A program made the translations under genes and the position numbers. The notes beneath the pieces were generated by a model. It was not told where the DNA came from, did no database searches, and saw only the letters and a program-made list of their open reading frames with translations. Shown in pieces: positions 45,590-58,500 of a DNA stretch of 64,000 nucleotides. Each line of letters opens with the position of its first letter. Position 1 is the first letter of the stretch. Origin of the DNA: Meghimatium bilineatum (Eukaryota; Mollusca; Gastropoda; Stylommatophora; Philomycidae); the NCBI GenBank assembly GCA_034231615.1, contig CM067309.1, positions 34,649,780-34,713,779 of the forward strand. Reading direction: 5' to 3'.

Positions 45590-46690
45590 GGAATTTGGTT
45601 GAGGTGTGGTGGACACATTAATAATATGCACCAGGCAACAAGTAAATAATAGCAATGTAGATTGAAGTCAACTTAGAAATTGATCTCTGTCTAATTCTTA
45701 ATGACGGCTATTTCCTGCTTTGAAATGCAGCTTTGGAGCCAGTCTGGCAGAATCTCCGAATGTTCTTCTCACCTGTAGTTTTAAGAGATAAAGTTTTAAG
45801 TAATGTGTCAGTCCAGATAAGACTTATGTATTTGTGACTATGAACTTCGTTAACATTACTGCTCCTGGAAATAGAGTATCTAGTTACCAGTTTCACCTTT
45901 GATCATCCTGAAACTCTAGAAGGGTTAGAGGGAAAAACCTGTCACTATGCAACTGTTACAATGAGCTGAAACTGCGATTTACTAGGTCAAGATACAGGTG
46001 AGAGTTGTACCTGTAGAGGTGGTCGGGATACAGTCAAGGAATTATAATGTATAGGACCATCATTCATTGTCAAACTTGAGTATAAAAGTGATTGACAGAG
46101 AAATTGACATCTTGAGGGTCAAAATATGATCCTATCAAGTCCAGGGTTAGGGAGGGTCAAATCAGAGACTCTGAAAGAATTTAAGAGTGTGTGTGTTAAG
46201 TGAGGGACAAAAACAGCATGCAACCACGCCTCGGGAAGAGCATGACCATCCAGGCATGGAGAGTAGATCATCTAAGAGGAACATAGATTCAGACTGGACC
46301 CAAACGGGTCTGGAGATTTTATAAACTTAGGAGGCGATGTCAAGTCTGGAGATTTCAAATAGACAAGAGATTTGAGCAAGAGTTTAGCACAGAGTTAGTA
46401 TTTGACCAGAGTGGGTCAGTGTTGGACCAGCTATTTAGATGTTTAGACCCCATTCTGGGAAGGAGTTTTTAGGTTAGCTTTAGACTCAGTCTTGGAAGGA
46501 GTTTTAGAAGATATTAGAGATTAGGAAAGTAGATAGAGCAGTGAAGTACCAACAGGACTCCAGGAAGAAGTACATGTTAGAATGTTAGATTATTCACCAC
46601 ATTGGATTGTTCGCCACTTTAGATTATTCGCCAGAAAAGAAATAGATATGTTAGAGATCAGATTTAACTAAGAGTCTTGTGGGTTGTATA
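45590..46690. other. Intergenic, no gene recognised
   Basis: No open frame above 70 codons with motifs. AGATTATTCGCCA-like repeats occur near 46600. It may be the decayed 5' flank of the inverted LINE-B. Confidence 0.4.
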
Positions 46691-46699
46691 ATAGTTTAG

Positions 46700-47515
46700 A
46701 GTAATTCTTGATTCTTGATTAGAAACTAGCTTCACGGCACGTGGGGCATTTCCATAACTTCTCCGCCCTCTGTTCCAGCAGCCATCCCAGTGTATGTAGA
46801 CTCTGAGCCCTGGTCAGGTGTTGATTGCGTGATCTTTAGGGACTTCCAAAAGAATTACTTTTCCTTCCCTCCCTTCTAGACACTCCCATTTCTAATATCC
46901 TATGTGTGTGTACGTTCTCAGCCTCATTGACATCATCTTCATCTTGAAATGAATTTATTACTGCTTTCATTACGTCTGCTTTATCTCTTCTCAGCATTGT
47001 GTCATCTATCGCCGCATTGGCTGCCAATAATTCAGCTCTCTCATTTCCTCTGACTCTAGCATGACCAGGGCAGTATGACCATGTAATGGTCTGGAAAATT
47101 GAGTTATTCAATAAGTTCCACCATTCTTTTCTTAGTATGCACTTTTCTATCTTGCGCAACATGCTTTGAGAGTCTGTATTACCGAGTGTGTTGATGTATC
47201 AGTTATCAATCAATTAAGTGCTGCTGTAATTCCCTCTATCTTCATGCCTGATGTGACAGTGCTGATGCCCCATGCTGAAGATTTCTCAGCGAACTGCACG
47301 CAGTTTCTGTAGGCAACAAAACCCCAACTGCTTTTATTTGTGTTTCTGTTAACTGAGCCATCTGTGTATATAATTATGTCTTGTGGTTTCGAGTGTAGCT
47401 GAGCCAGTTCATGCAAGTGTAGAGTAATTCCCTTGGAGCTTATGTCCCAAAGCACTACAAGATAGAAGCAGAAATAGACTTCAGACTGCATTAGAAAAGT
47501 TGTTGACTATCGGAC
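46700..47515 (-). mobile_element. LINE-B RNase H copy, minus strand
   Basis: Two minus frames: 47491-47210 with IIYTDGSVNRNTNKSSWGFV and GMKIEGITAALN, and 47162-46836 with ITWSYCPGHARVRGNERAEL and LRRDKADVMKAVINSFQDED. A frameshift lies between them. The 3' end is AAACTAGCTTC reversed, as in the other copies. Confidence 0.83.
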
Positions 47516-47689
47516 TAGAGGACAATTACTACTAGATGTTTACTAGATGATGTATAATGTATTACATGATGTATTCAACACCTGATAAGGGGAGTTATTT
47601 TAAAAAATGTTGATATAATTAAGTGGTAGGTTCCCTGAATTCTGACACACACATTTTGCTGTTAGTAAGATTCATAAATTCACTAAGAT

Positions 47690-48005
47690 ATAAATTTTGC
47701 TGTTGGTAAGATTCATAAATTCAGTAAGATTATGTAAGATTCATAAATTCAGTAAGATTATGAAAATTTTGCTGTTAGTAAGATTAATACATTCAGTAAG
47801 ATTATATAAGATTCATAAATTCAGTAAGGTTATGTAAGATTAATAAATTCAGTAAGATTATATAAGATTCATAAATTGAGTAAAATTATGTAAATTTTGC
47901 TGTTATGTAAGATGCATAAATTGAGTAAGATGTAAATTTTGCTGTTATGTAAGATGCATAAATTTAGTAAGTTGTAAATTTTGCTGTTATGTAAGTAAAG
48001 CTCCT
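47690..48005. repeat. Irregular minisatellite
   Basis: GATTCATAAATTCAGTAAGA and AAATTTTGCTGTTATGTAAG alternate in variable order over 300 bp. Confidence 0.85.
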
Positions 48006-48009
48006 AAGA

Positions 48010-48245
48010 TTCATTATCATCATCAAGTGCAATGAGGGTTCGTTGAACTGACCTTCAACATTATCTGTCTCTTGCCTTAGTGGGCACTCTGCAAGACTAA
48101 CCTGTTCCTCTCAGGACGTTTCCATCCTACTCGCATCTCTGCTACCTCTTTCCAGCCTCCCCTTAACTCTACCCTCAAATAAGGTCTGTAACAAGGTGTC
48201 ATGTCTTTTAATATGTCCAAAATATTTTACTTATTTGTAAATATT
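48010..48245 (-). mobile_element. LINE-C 3' scrap
   Basis: ATCATCATCAAGTGCAATGA at the left, then reversed KIFWTY..RHDT-type sequence at the right. Confidence 0.65.
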
Positions 48246-48489
48246 CCTTATAACACTTAGACTACGGTATACTTTATATTGTTGAGAGCAACCCACGGGT
48301 ATATTTTATATTGTTGTGATCATCCCATAGGTATATATAATATTGTTACGATCAACTCGCAGGTATATTTTATATACAGAATGTTTGTTTTAAATATATT
48401 TATACCTAGTAGATATCTAAGAAAAAATTACTATAAAATATACACAAACACAGCAGAAGACCAGGGCATTTAAGTGGCTAGGCACACAG

Positions 48490-48985
48490 AAGGTAACGCA
48501 GGTCTGCATCTTGAGTGACCCTATGAGTATGATTAAGAAGGTACAAGTGGGTCTCGTTCGCAAACAGTGTATTGAGGCTTTCAGAAAGGCGAGCCTGAAA
48601 GTGGTTACATTTTTTTCCGTGCCGGGACATGTGGGCGTTCGAGGCAATGAAAGAGCGGATCAACTGGCATCACGCGCAATTGTGGCACAGGGCGATGGGG
48701 CAATGGATCGCGCTGCTGTTTTGAATTCCTTAATAGAAATAGCATGTGAAAGTGAGACTAATGTGGATGATGATTCCTTTTCAATGGCTGGATTAAAGAT
48801 CAGGGATTGAAATGCGGTGTTGCTAGAAGTGAACATTTTGGAGTGTGCAGAAGAATGATGGTCAACCAGCATAGGACCGGTACTGTCAGCAGAAGTGTAA
48901 TGGCGGATACACTCAAGGAGAGATTGGAGCTACTGTGGATGTGTCCAGTTTGCAGTGATGATGATCCGACGACTAACTAACTAGC
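48490..48985 (+). mobile_element. LINE-A RNase H fragment
   Basis: A 99-codon frame at 48511-48810 reads LSDPMSMIKKVQVG-like sequence, then FFSVPGHVGVRGNERADQLA. Downstream is the family end GTAATGGCGGATACACTCAA and GACTAACTAACTAG. Confidence 0.8.
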
Positions 48986-49109
48986 AAAAGTTAGTTTTGA
49001 TTTTAAGAGAAAACAGACACATTACTTATTGTAAGTATGACAAGGTCAAGAAAATCACATTTTGATATCAATGTACATAAAAATTTTCCAGATTATAGAA
49101 TCAATGTGA

Positions 49110-49290
49110 TATCTTGTTACTGATAACTGCCAGGATCACCATTGTCTGATCTTCATATCTCAGACTATTGTATCATTGCTTTGTTTATATTTTGATAACA
49201 GTTACTGATAACTGCCAGGATCACCAATGTCTGATCTTCTTATCTCAGACTATTATTTGATTGCTTTGTTTATATTTTAGTTTTAGGACT
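49110..49290. repeat. Two-copy ~90-bp direct repeat
   Basis: TTACTGATAACTGCCAGGAT and the following TCACCA(T/A)TGTCTGATCTTC recur at about 49117 and 49203. Confidence 0.85.
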
Positions 49291-49549
49291 TGTTTTCATA
49301 TCTCAATCAAAGTTATCATTGCTTTTGTCTCAATGTCATTATATGACAGTTGTTACTGTCACAGCTGTGATAGATGATTACATAATGCTTCATCAGCTTA
49401 AAATTAATGATAAGAACTACAATTAAAACAGAGCTCAAGTCTAACCTAACAATAAATTGTACCAGAGGGCATGAGAGTTTCAGGATTTGTAAATCTTGTA
49501 TAGTTGGTGTGCAAACAAACACAGAATTATTTTCTTGTAAGTACACCCA

Positions 49550-49945
49550 TATGTTATATGTTATTGAATTAGTTCCTGCTAGATGTTATATGTTATTGAA
49601 TTAGTTCCTGCTAGATGTTATATGTTATTGAATTAGTTCCAACTAGATGGACATTTGCTAGATGTTAAGTTATTGAATTAGTTCCTGCTAGATGTAATAT
49701 GTTATTGAATTAGTTCCTGCTAGATGTTATATGTTATTGAATTAGTTCCAACTAAATGGCTATTCGCTAGATGTTATGTTATTGAATTAGTTCCAACTAA
49801 ATGGCTATTCGCTAGATGTTATGTTATTGAATTAGTTCCAACTAAATGGCTATTCGCTAGATGTTATGTTATTGAATTAGTTCCAACTAAATGGCTATTC
49901 GCTAGATGTTATGTTATTGAATTAGTTTCAACTAAATGGGTTTAG
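49550..49945. repeat. 45-bp minisatellite with a shorter variant
   Basis: TTATTGAATTAGTTCCAACT, AAATGGCTATTCGCTAGATG, TTATG units follow shorter GTTCCTGCTAGATG units. Confidence 0.93.
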
Positions 49946-49999
49946 TATGATGATTAAAACTACGAGGGCTGAAGCTCTAGTGTTGTTTGTATGTCTAAC

Positions 50000-51010
50000 A
50001 GATATTTCTGAATATATTGGACAGCAAGTTGTCATTTACTTTTATGGGAATTCCCATTCGACAGCGAATAGTTGTTTGTATATGTGATGGGTGGGAATTT
50101 CTTGATAACTCTTGTAATATATTTTATAAATCTACAAGTGATGGTGCTGTCTGTCATAGATTATGGCCTCGACCTACTAACACTGTGACAGACACAAGTC
50201 TATAGATTGGAAAAAGTCCAAAATGAGGCAGTGAGAGCGATACTGGGGTGTACTAGGGATACACCCATCTCTGCATTGAAATTTCTGCATGATCTCCCCA
50301 TTATTAGAATGCGACATCCAGTAGCACAGGTTAGGTCGTACCTTAAAATAACAATACAACTACCAACCATTACACCAACGTCTAGATGATTCAAAGGGAA
50401 AACAAATCAAGCATAGCAGATCATGGATGGCAGAGGCTGAAGACAAACTGTGAAGAGTATGAATTTGAAGAAATAGGAAAGGGCAGTGAATGGGTGGAAG
50501 TAGACATTGAGAAGAAATCACTGACTAAAGCATGAGGATGGAGATAGAGGGAGTTACAGCAGCACTTAAATTATTGATAATTGATACATCAAAACACTTG
50601 GTACTACTCACAGACTCTAAAAGCATGCTTTGCATTACATGGATATACTGCCCTGGTCATGCTGAGGTCAGAGGAAACAGAGAACTGATTTATTGGCATG
50701 CAATGCAGTGATAGACAGCACAAAGCTGAGAAGAGATACAGCAGACTTGATCAAGGCAGTAATAAATTCATTTCAAGATGATGTCAATAAAGCTGACAAT
50801 GTACACATACAGAGAATGTCAGAAGGGAGTATCTAGACAGGAGGGTAGGAAAGTAATTTTTTTAGAAGGCCCCGAAGATCATGCAATCAACACCTGACCG
50901 GGACTCTGAGTCTACCTATACTGGGATGGCTGCTCGAACGGAGGGCAGAGCACTTATGGGAGTGTCCCACATGCTGTGAAGCTAGTTTCTAATCAAGAAT
51001 CAAGATTAAA
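50000..51010 (+). mobile_element. LINE-B copy, longest (RT end plus RNase H)
   Basis: The left part (50000-50390) reads LDSKLSFTFM, an RLEKVQNEAVRAILGCTRDT block and a helix-rich connector typical of I-group LINEs after RT. The right part has RMEIEGVTAAL and RRDTADLIKAVINSFQDDV remnants and ends GAAGCTAGTTTCTAATCAAG. Several frameshifts. Confidence 0.75.
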
Positions 51011-51019
51011 ACTACATTT

Positions 51020-51500
51020 CAGAGAGACTTTACCGTTTCTAGGGTTAATCTTCTTAGAACGATTTTGTTTTGGGGGCTATCTATGCCATCAGTGGCTGCA
51101 GTCAAAGATAAAATATTTACTGAAGGAGTTACCTTCATTTGCTGTGCTTGGCATGCAGGTGTTGGGGAAATGAAAGGGCAGACAGACTTGCCAGAATAGC
51201 CACTGTGGCAAAAGACAGTTCAATGGAATGTGTTCATATTTTGAATCCAATCAGGTCAGATGGAGGATGTAGAGTGTGTATTTTGGTCTGTGTGAATGGC
51301 TGTAACGCAGAACCTAAGAGTGATTTGTCAATTTTGAAGAAATGAGTGGCATATGGGAATCAGAAGAAGAGTCATTAACCAACATAAAACCAGAAAAATC
51401 ATTTACCATGTGATGAAGGACACCTTCTGAATAAGAGATTGGAGCACTTATGGGAATGTCTGGAGTGCCATGATGATTACCTGAAGCCTAAATAACAAAC
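51020..51500 (+). mobile_element. RNase H LINE remnant, A-like
   Basis: GAAATGAAAGGGCAGACAGA followed by CTTGCCAGAATAGCC encodes the NERADRLARIA block. Ends near GGAGCACTTATGGGAATGTC. Confidence 0.6.
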
Positions 51501-51589
51501 TAGAGTCCATTCTAATTTTATAAGTTTGTGACAAGTTGGCACAGCTCAAGACCACTAGCGTTGTATTGCATTAATGACAAGTTGGCAGG

Positions 51590-51795
51590 CCCCTTGACTA
51601 AGGAGGTTGTGGGATGAAGTTGGCTGTCCCATCCCATGTAAGATCAAAGTGATCCAGATGCCATGCTGAAGTCGGATGTGTCAGATTGAAAGGTGTAGAT
51701 ATCACAACAAAGCTATAAACATGCCACAACACACTCCATTCATTGGACCACATCCTGCTAATTTGCAGGAGTTTGAGAGTGAACACAGAAGATAT
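51590..51795 (+). mobile_element. SINE-E copy, 5' truncated
   Basis: Starts at GACTAAGGAGGTTGTGGGAT and continues to GCAGGAGTTTGAGAGTGAAC. The GAA tail is short. Confidence 0.75.
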
Positions 51796-51859
51796 AGGCT
51801 TCTTATATGATTTGACATAGGCCCATATATTCCCAGTTATTTCCCAGAAAACCAAACTG

Positions 51860-52085
51860 CTGCATTTCAAAACAAGTACTATTCTGGGAACTGGCCCGTG
51901 GTAGACCAATGCTGAGGTATAAAGACATCTGTAAATCCTCAATGAAAGACTTCCACGGAGAATTCAAAAACTGGGAAAACAAGGCAAAAACTTGGGATGT
52001 CAGGAAGCAGAACCTGCGTGCGGGAGCAGCATTGTTTAGAAATAATGTTTAAAGATATGGAAGAAAAAAGAGAAAGATGCAAAAA
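51860..52085 (+). mobile_element. LINE C-terminal fragment (D-like)
   Basis: Reads RGRPMLRYKDICKSSMKDFH, then NWENKAKTWDVRKQNLRAGA. Matches the RYKD.LK.SLK and W....DR..WR pattern. No RT core. Confidence 0.7.
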
Positions 52086-52285
52086 AAATTTTCCGTAGCT
52101 GTGATATGATCGCTTGTAAAGTCACATTCCCTGAGAAAATATTCAACTAATAGCTTCTTCTTATTGCTAAATAACTGCCTGCAAGATGCAAAAGGCCATA
52201 CATTTCCATTTCTCCATATTGAAAACATTTCTGTGTATTAAGCCTTCTGCCAAATTTGTATCTAAATTCAAGTTATTTATTTCAG

Positions 52286-52305
52286 CAACTCTGCACGTAG
52301 AAACA
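52286..52305 (+). other. GH3 copy 2: 5' UTR part of exon 1
   Basis: Begins after acceptor TTATTTCAG. Paralogous to 15692-15719. An ATG further upstream in the same frame (52186) would lie across this acceptor and is not favoured. Confidence 0.5.
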
Positions 52306-52525
52306 ATGAGCTTCAAATGTCAAACTATCTCCTTTGGAGCTTCCATAATACTGCTCTCATTATGGAGTTGCGTCACATCTTTAAAACTAGCAGCTTACCC
52401 TTTTCAAAACACAAGCCTACCCTGGAATGAGAGAGTTGATAATCTGGTATCTCTACTAACCTTGGACGAAATTCAGCTTCAGATGACGAAAGGAGGTGGT
52501 GGCGCCCCAGCTATTCCTCGACTAG
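52306..52525 (+). CDS. GH3 copy 2 exon 1
   Basis: Signal peptide plus the start of the barrel, ending GAPAIPRLG across the junction. Ten codons shorter than copy 1 exon 1, mainly from loss of a segment after LKLA. Donor GTAATT. Confidence 0.9.
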
Positions 52526-55500
52526 GTAATTTAATAGTGTGTGTGTTTTAGTGTGTTCTAGTCTTAGTGTGTTTTTTACAGGCTATAAATGATGTCCGGC
52601 TCTGTGGCGTAGTGGTAGAGAGTACGGCTGTGATGGCCAAGGTACCGAGTTCGATCCTCGCCACAGGCAATTGTGCATCCGGACCATTTAGAAAGCAATG
52701 GCAAACTACTGAACATATTTATATTGCCTAGATAATCACTACAGCCAAAAAATGCTGGGTTAATGGCACGTCCTGAATAGGATACACTACCAATAAATGA
52801 TGTATTCTAGTCTTAAAGTGGGTTTTTACAGGCAGTGTATAATAATGTGTTTGTTCTAGTCTTAAAGTGGGTTTTTACAGGCAATTATAATAATGTGTTT
52901 GTTCTAGTCTTAAAGTGCGTTTTTACAGGCAGTGTATAATAATGTGTTTGTTCTTGTCTTAAAGTGGGTTTTTACAGGCAGTGTATAATAATGTGTTTGT
53001 TCTTGTCTTAAAGTGGGTTTTTACAGGCAATGTATAATAATGTGTTTGTTCTTGTCTTAAAGTGGGTTTTTACAGGCAATTATAATAATGTGTTTGTTCT
53101 AGTCTTAAAGTGCGTTTTTACAGGCAGTGTATAATAATGTGTTTGTTCTTGTCTTAAAGTGCGTTTTTACAGGCAGTGTATAATAATGTGTTTGTTCTTG
53201 TCTTAAAGTGGGTTTTTACAGGCAATGTATAATAATGTGTTTGTTCTTGTCTTAAAGTGGGTTTTTACAGGCAGTGTATAATAATGTGTTTGTTCTAGTC
53301 TTAAAGTGGGTTTTTACAGGCAGTGTATAATAATGTGTTTGTTCTAGTCTTAAAGTGGGTTTTTACAGGCAGTGTATAATAATGTGTTTGTTCTAGTCTT
53401 AAAGTGGGTTTTTACAGGCAGTGTATAATAATGTGTTTGTTCTAGTCTTAAAGAGATTTTTTTACATGCAATATTTTATGTGCTTGCTGTAGTCTTCAAG
53501 AGTTTTTTTACAAGCAATATTTGATGTGTTCTAGTCTAAAGTTTTTTTTACAGGCAATATATTATGTGTTTGTTCCAAATAATAAAATGCTACAAGCATA
53601 ATAAAACCATATTTTTCAGTACTAAACCGAGATCACCAGGTTGCTCTAAGATAGTGATGATGATGAAATAATCCCTTGAGCTGTGAGCAGGTAGCTCTTT
53701 ATTTGCCATAGTCTTGCTGACAAAAGTACAGGTCCTCCTCAGTTTGGCAACCAACGTGTCATACAAACATGTAGAATATTTTTTTTATGTCTTGGAAGGG
53801 GTGAGACGAGTTATGAATGCATGTTTAGTCACTGAAAGGAGGCATTTCATGATAGTAGTATCCCAGAATCATGATGTCCTACCAGGAGCACAACATAAAT
53901 CTATAGTAGTATCCCAGATCATGATGTCCTACCAGGAGCACAACATACACATATAGTAGTATCCCAGGATCATGATGTCCTACCAGGAGCACAACATACA
54001 CTTATAGTAGTATCCCAGGATCATGATGTCCTACCAGGAGCACAACATACACATATAGTAGTATCCCAGGATCATGATGTCCTACCAGGAGCACAACATA
54101 AATCTATAGTAGTATCCCAGGATCATGATGTCCTACCAGGAGCACAACATAAATCTATAGTAGTATCCCAGGATCATGATGTCCTACCAGGAGCACAACA
54201 TAAATCTATAGTAGTATCCCAGGATCATGATGTCCTACCAGGAGCACAACATACACATATAGTAGTATCCCAGGATCATGATGTCCTACCAGGAGCACAA
54301 CATACACATATAGTAGTATCCCAGGATCATGATGTCCTACCAGGAGCACAACATAAATCTATAGTAGTATCCCAGGATCATGATGTCCTACCAGGAGCAC
54401 AACATAAATCTATAGTAGTATCCCAGGATCATGATGTCCTACCAGGAGCACAACATAAATCTATAGTAGTATCCCAGGATCATGATGTCCTACCAGGAGC
54501 ACAACATACACTTATGGGCCAACTAGTTTCATCATTCTTCTATCAGACATGTTGACACATCTGCAGTGGTGACATATCTAAAATTCCCAGTAATCTAACT
54601 GCAACAAAAGGACAAAGCTACAATCTACACTGGTCTGCATCTCTGCATCATCTAGGGAACCATTTTGCAAAAGAAAAAAGTAAGAAATCGAGAAAAGACA
54701 TACAGCAATAATGATGATTTTTTTCCACAGGTAACAGGTTTTCAACTGTCCTTTACTGTCCCCAACTATCCTTAATCGCCTCCCACAACATGAGTGGTTA
54801 GAAGACAGTGGGCCTATTCTTTGCACTCTGAACTAAAAGTTCAATCCACTGTTGCCACACTGTTGGAATATGTTGCAGTCTTCTAATAGATATTGGAGGT
54901 GGCTTGCTCAAGAAAATGTTTTCAACAGAACCTTGGAGATAGGGTATAAATATGGTATAGATAGGGTATAGATAGATATAGATAGTGCTATATCTTGGAG
55001 ATAGCCTACCAGAGAAGTGGTTACATAGCCACTTTCTTTTCCTAGCACAACTAGCCAAAGGTGCCACTAACATTAAAAGTTCAAATATGCCATTGACATT
55101 AAAAGTTCAAATATGCCACTAACATTAAAAGTTCAAATATGCCATTGACATTAAAAGTTCAAATATGCCACTAACATTAAAAGTTCAAATATGCCATTGA
55201 CATTAAAAGTTCAAATATGCCACTAACATTAAAAGTTCAAATATGCCATTGACATTAAAAGTTCAAATATGCCACTAACATTAAAAATTCTAATATGCCA
55301 CTGACATTAAAAGTTCTAAGATTTCTTCTTCTTCTTTCGTTCACTTGAAACATGTCTATATCTGTAATTCTGTCTCCTTAATAAAACTCATTGTCTTTTG
55401 TAGTTCATACAGTGTCCCATAGAGCTTTGATTCCAGTGTTATTTCCTCTGGCCAATATGTCTGCCTCAGCATTTCATGCTCAGAACACTTTTAAAGTATA

Positions 55501-58500
55501 TGTTTGGCACTCTGTGCTGCCTGTCCACGTGTACACATGGCTGTGTTGCCAGTTTAAATTTTGTGGACATGTGACTGCGGAATCAGTTGTGTCCTGTTCT
55601 GAGGCATAGAATTACAACTTGTTCTGATCTGTTCATAATGTGATAGCTCAAAGATGCAACTGACATTAAAAATTTAAAGATGTCACTGATATTAAAAGTT
55701 CAAAGATACCACAGACATTAAAAGTTCAAAGATACCACAAATATTAAAAGTTCAAATATACCACAAATATTAAAAGTTCAAATATACCACAAATATTGAA
55801 AACAGATATTAAAAGTTCAAAGATGACACAGACATTAAAAGTTCAAAGATATCACTGACATTAAAGTTCAAAGATATCACAGACATTAGAAGTTCAAAGA
55901 TGTCACTGACATTAAAGTTCAAAGATGTCACTGACATTAGAAGTTCAAAGATGCCACAGACATTAAGAGCTACTGCATCATCTTGCTGCAATATGTTATA
56001 GCAAGGTGCTAGAAAATATCACCACCAAAATTGTGAGTAATAATTAACCTAGAGAATTGACTTACTCTTTGATACTCCCAGTGCCATACTGACCCGCAAG
56101 CACTCCCAGTGCCATACTGACCCGCAAGCACTCCCAGTGCCATACTGACCCGCAAGCATGTCTGATTGATCTTCTGTGTTATGTGACAACTCAAGCTAAA
56201 TTTTGAGAATGTCAAATATAATTTCTGGATTCGTAGGCCAACTAACTTTGTGAATAAATGTCCACATTCAGTTAGAGTGTCGACCCCATCATCGATCAGT
56301 TAGAGTGTCGACCCCATCATCGATCAGTTAGAGTGTCGACCCCATCATCGATCAGTTAGAGTGTCGACCCCATCAACGATCAGTTAGAGTGTCGACCCCA
56401 TCAACGATCAGTTAGAGTGTCGACCCCATCAACGATCAGTTAGAGTGTCGACCCCATCAACGATCAGTTAGAGTGTCAACCCCATCATCGATCAGTTAGA
56501 GTGTCGACCCCATCATCGATCAGTTAGAGTGTCAACCCCATCATCGATCAGTTAGAGTGTCGACCCCATCATCGATAGTATTGATAGTATAGAACATCTT
56601 TATTATACAGAATCAAGTCTTATGTAAAGATTAGTCCAGCTTAGGTCCACCATACCATTCCTGTTTCCACCATACCACTCCTGTTTCCACCATACCACTC
56701 CTGTTTCCACGTAAAGACAAGTTCAACTTGGGTCCATCATACCACTCCTGTTTCCACGTAAAGACAAGTTCAACTTGGGTCCATCATACCACTCCTGTTT
56801 CCACGTAAAGACAAGTTCAACTTGGGTCCATCATACCACTCCTGTTTCCACGTAAAGACAAGTTAAACTTGGGTCCATCATACCACTCCTGTTTCCACGT
56901 AAAGACAAGTTCAACTTGGGTCCATCATACCACTCCTGTTTCCACGTAAAGACAAGTTCAACTTGGGTCCATCATACCACTTCTGTTTCCACGTAAAGAC
57001 AAGTTCAACTTGGGTCCATCATACCACTCCTGTTTCCACCATACCACTCCTGTTTCTACGTAAAGACAAGTTCAACTTGGGTCCATCATACCACTCCTGT
57101 TCCCACATAAAGACAAGTTCAACTTGGGTCCATCATACCACTCCTGTTTCCACGTAAAGACAAGTTCAACTTGGGTACATCATACCACTCCTGTTCCCAC
57201 GTAAAGACAAGTTCAACTTGGGTCCATCATACCACTCCTGTTTCCACGTAAAGACAAGTTTAACTTGGGTCCATCATACCACTCCTGTTTCCACGTAAAG
57301 ACAAGTTTAACTTGGGTCCATCATACCACTCCTGTTTCCACGTAAAGACAAGTTCAACTTGGGTCCATCATACCACTCCTGTTCCCACGTAAAGACATGT
57401 TCAACTTGGGTCCATCATACCACTCCTGTTCCCACATAAAGACAAGTTCAACTTGGGTCCATCATACCACTCGTGTTCCCACATAAAGACAAGTTCAACT
57501 TGGGTCCATCATACCACTCCTGTTTCCACCATACCACTCCTGTTTCCACATAAAGATAAGTTCAACTTGGGTCCATCATACCACTCCTGTTCCCACATAA
57601 AGACAAGTTCAACTTGGGTCCATCATACCACTCCTGTTTCCACCATACCACTCCTGTTTCCACGTAAAGACAAGTTCAACTTGGGTCCATCATACCCTCC
57701 TGTTCCAACATAAAGACAAGTTCAACGTGGGTCCATAATACCACTCCTGTTGCCACTTAAAGACGTGTTCAACTTGGGTCCATCATACCATTGCTGTCCC
57801 TATGCATTTTATCAGCAACTTTCACATTATAAAACGGGAAGACAGTTTCAAGGAAGTGTCATTATTTCTCTCTAACATGAAAGAAATTCCACCTTATGAT
57901 TGGAGCACTGAGTGTTTGAGGGGTGATGCTGATGCAGGGGGAAATGCTACAGCATTCCCACAAGCCATTGGACTAGCAGCTACTTTCAGGTAAACATTGT
58001 ATTATTTGTCTGTAAAATCAAATGTGTCATGCCAAATGATGTAAGTTGATTATGTTTCTCAACAATTGTCTGTCTTTTGTGTTGCTAATAAGTTCAGTGA
58101 CATTCTCTCATGTTACACTGACAACCCATCCAGGCAACTTCTCTCTATGTTTTCCCTTGTCTCTTGTGTTGCTAATAAGTTCAGTGACATTCTCTCATGT
58201 TACACTGGCAACCCATCCAGGCAACTTCTCTCTCTGTCTTCCCTTGTCTCTTATGTTGCTAATAAGTTCAGTGACATTCTCTCATGTTACACTGGCAACC
58301 CATCCAGGCAACTTCTCTCTATGTTTTCCCTTGTCTCTTGTGTTGCTAATAAGTTCAGTGACATTCTCTCATGTTACACTGGCAACCCATCCAGGCAACT
58401 TCTCTCTATGTTTTCTCTTGTCTCTTGTGTTGCTAATAAGTTCAGTGACATTCTCTCATGTTACACTGGCAACCCATCCAGGCAACTTCTCTCTCTGTCT

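Noticed and set aside
52186-52305. Longer N terminus for GH3 copy 2 from an upstream ATG
   Set aside because: It would read through the acceptor TTATTTCAG, has no counterpart in copy 1, and would bury the signal peptide.
56265-56580. CRISPR-like regular 28-bp repeats
   Set aside because: Units are directly adjacent with no spacers, in a eukaryotic intron; an ordinary minisatellite.
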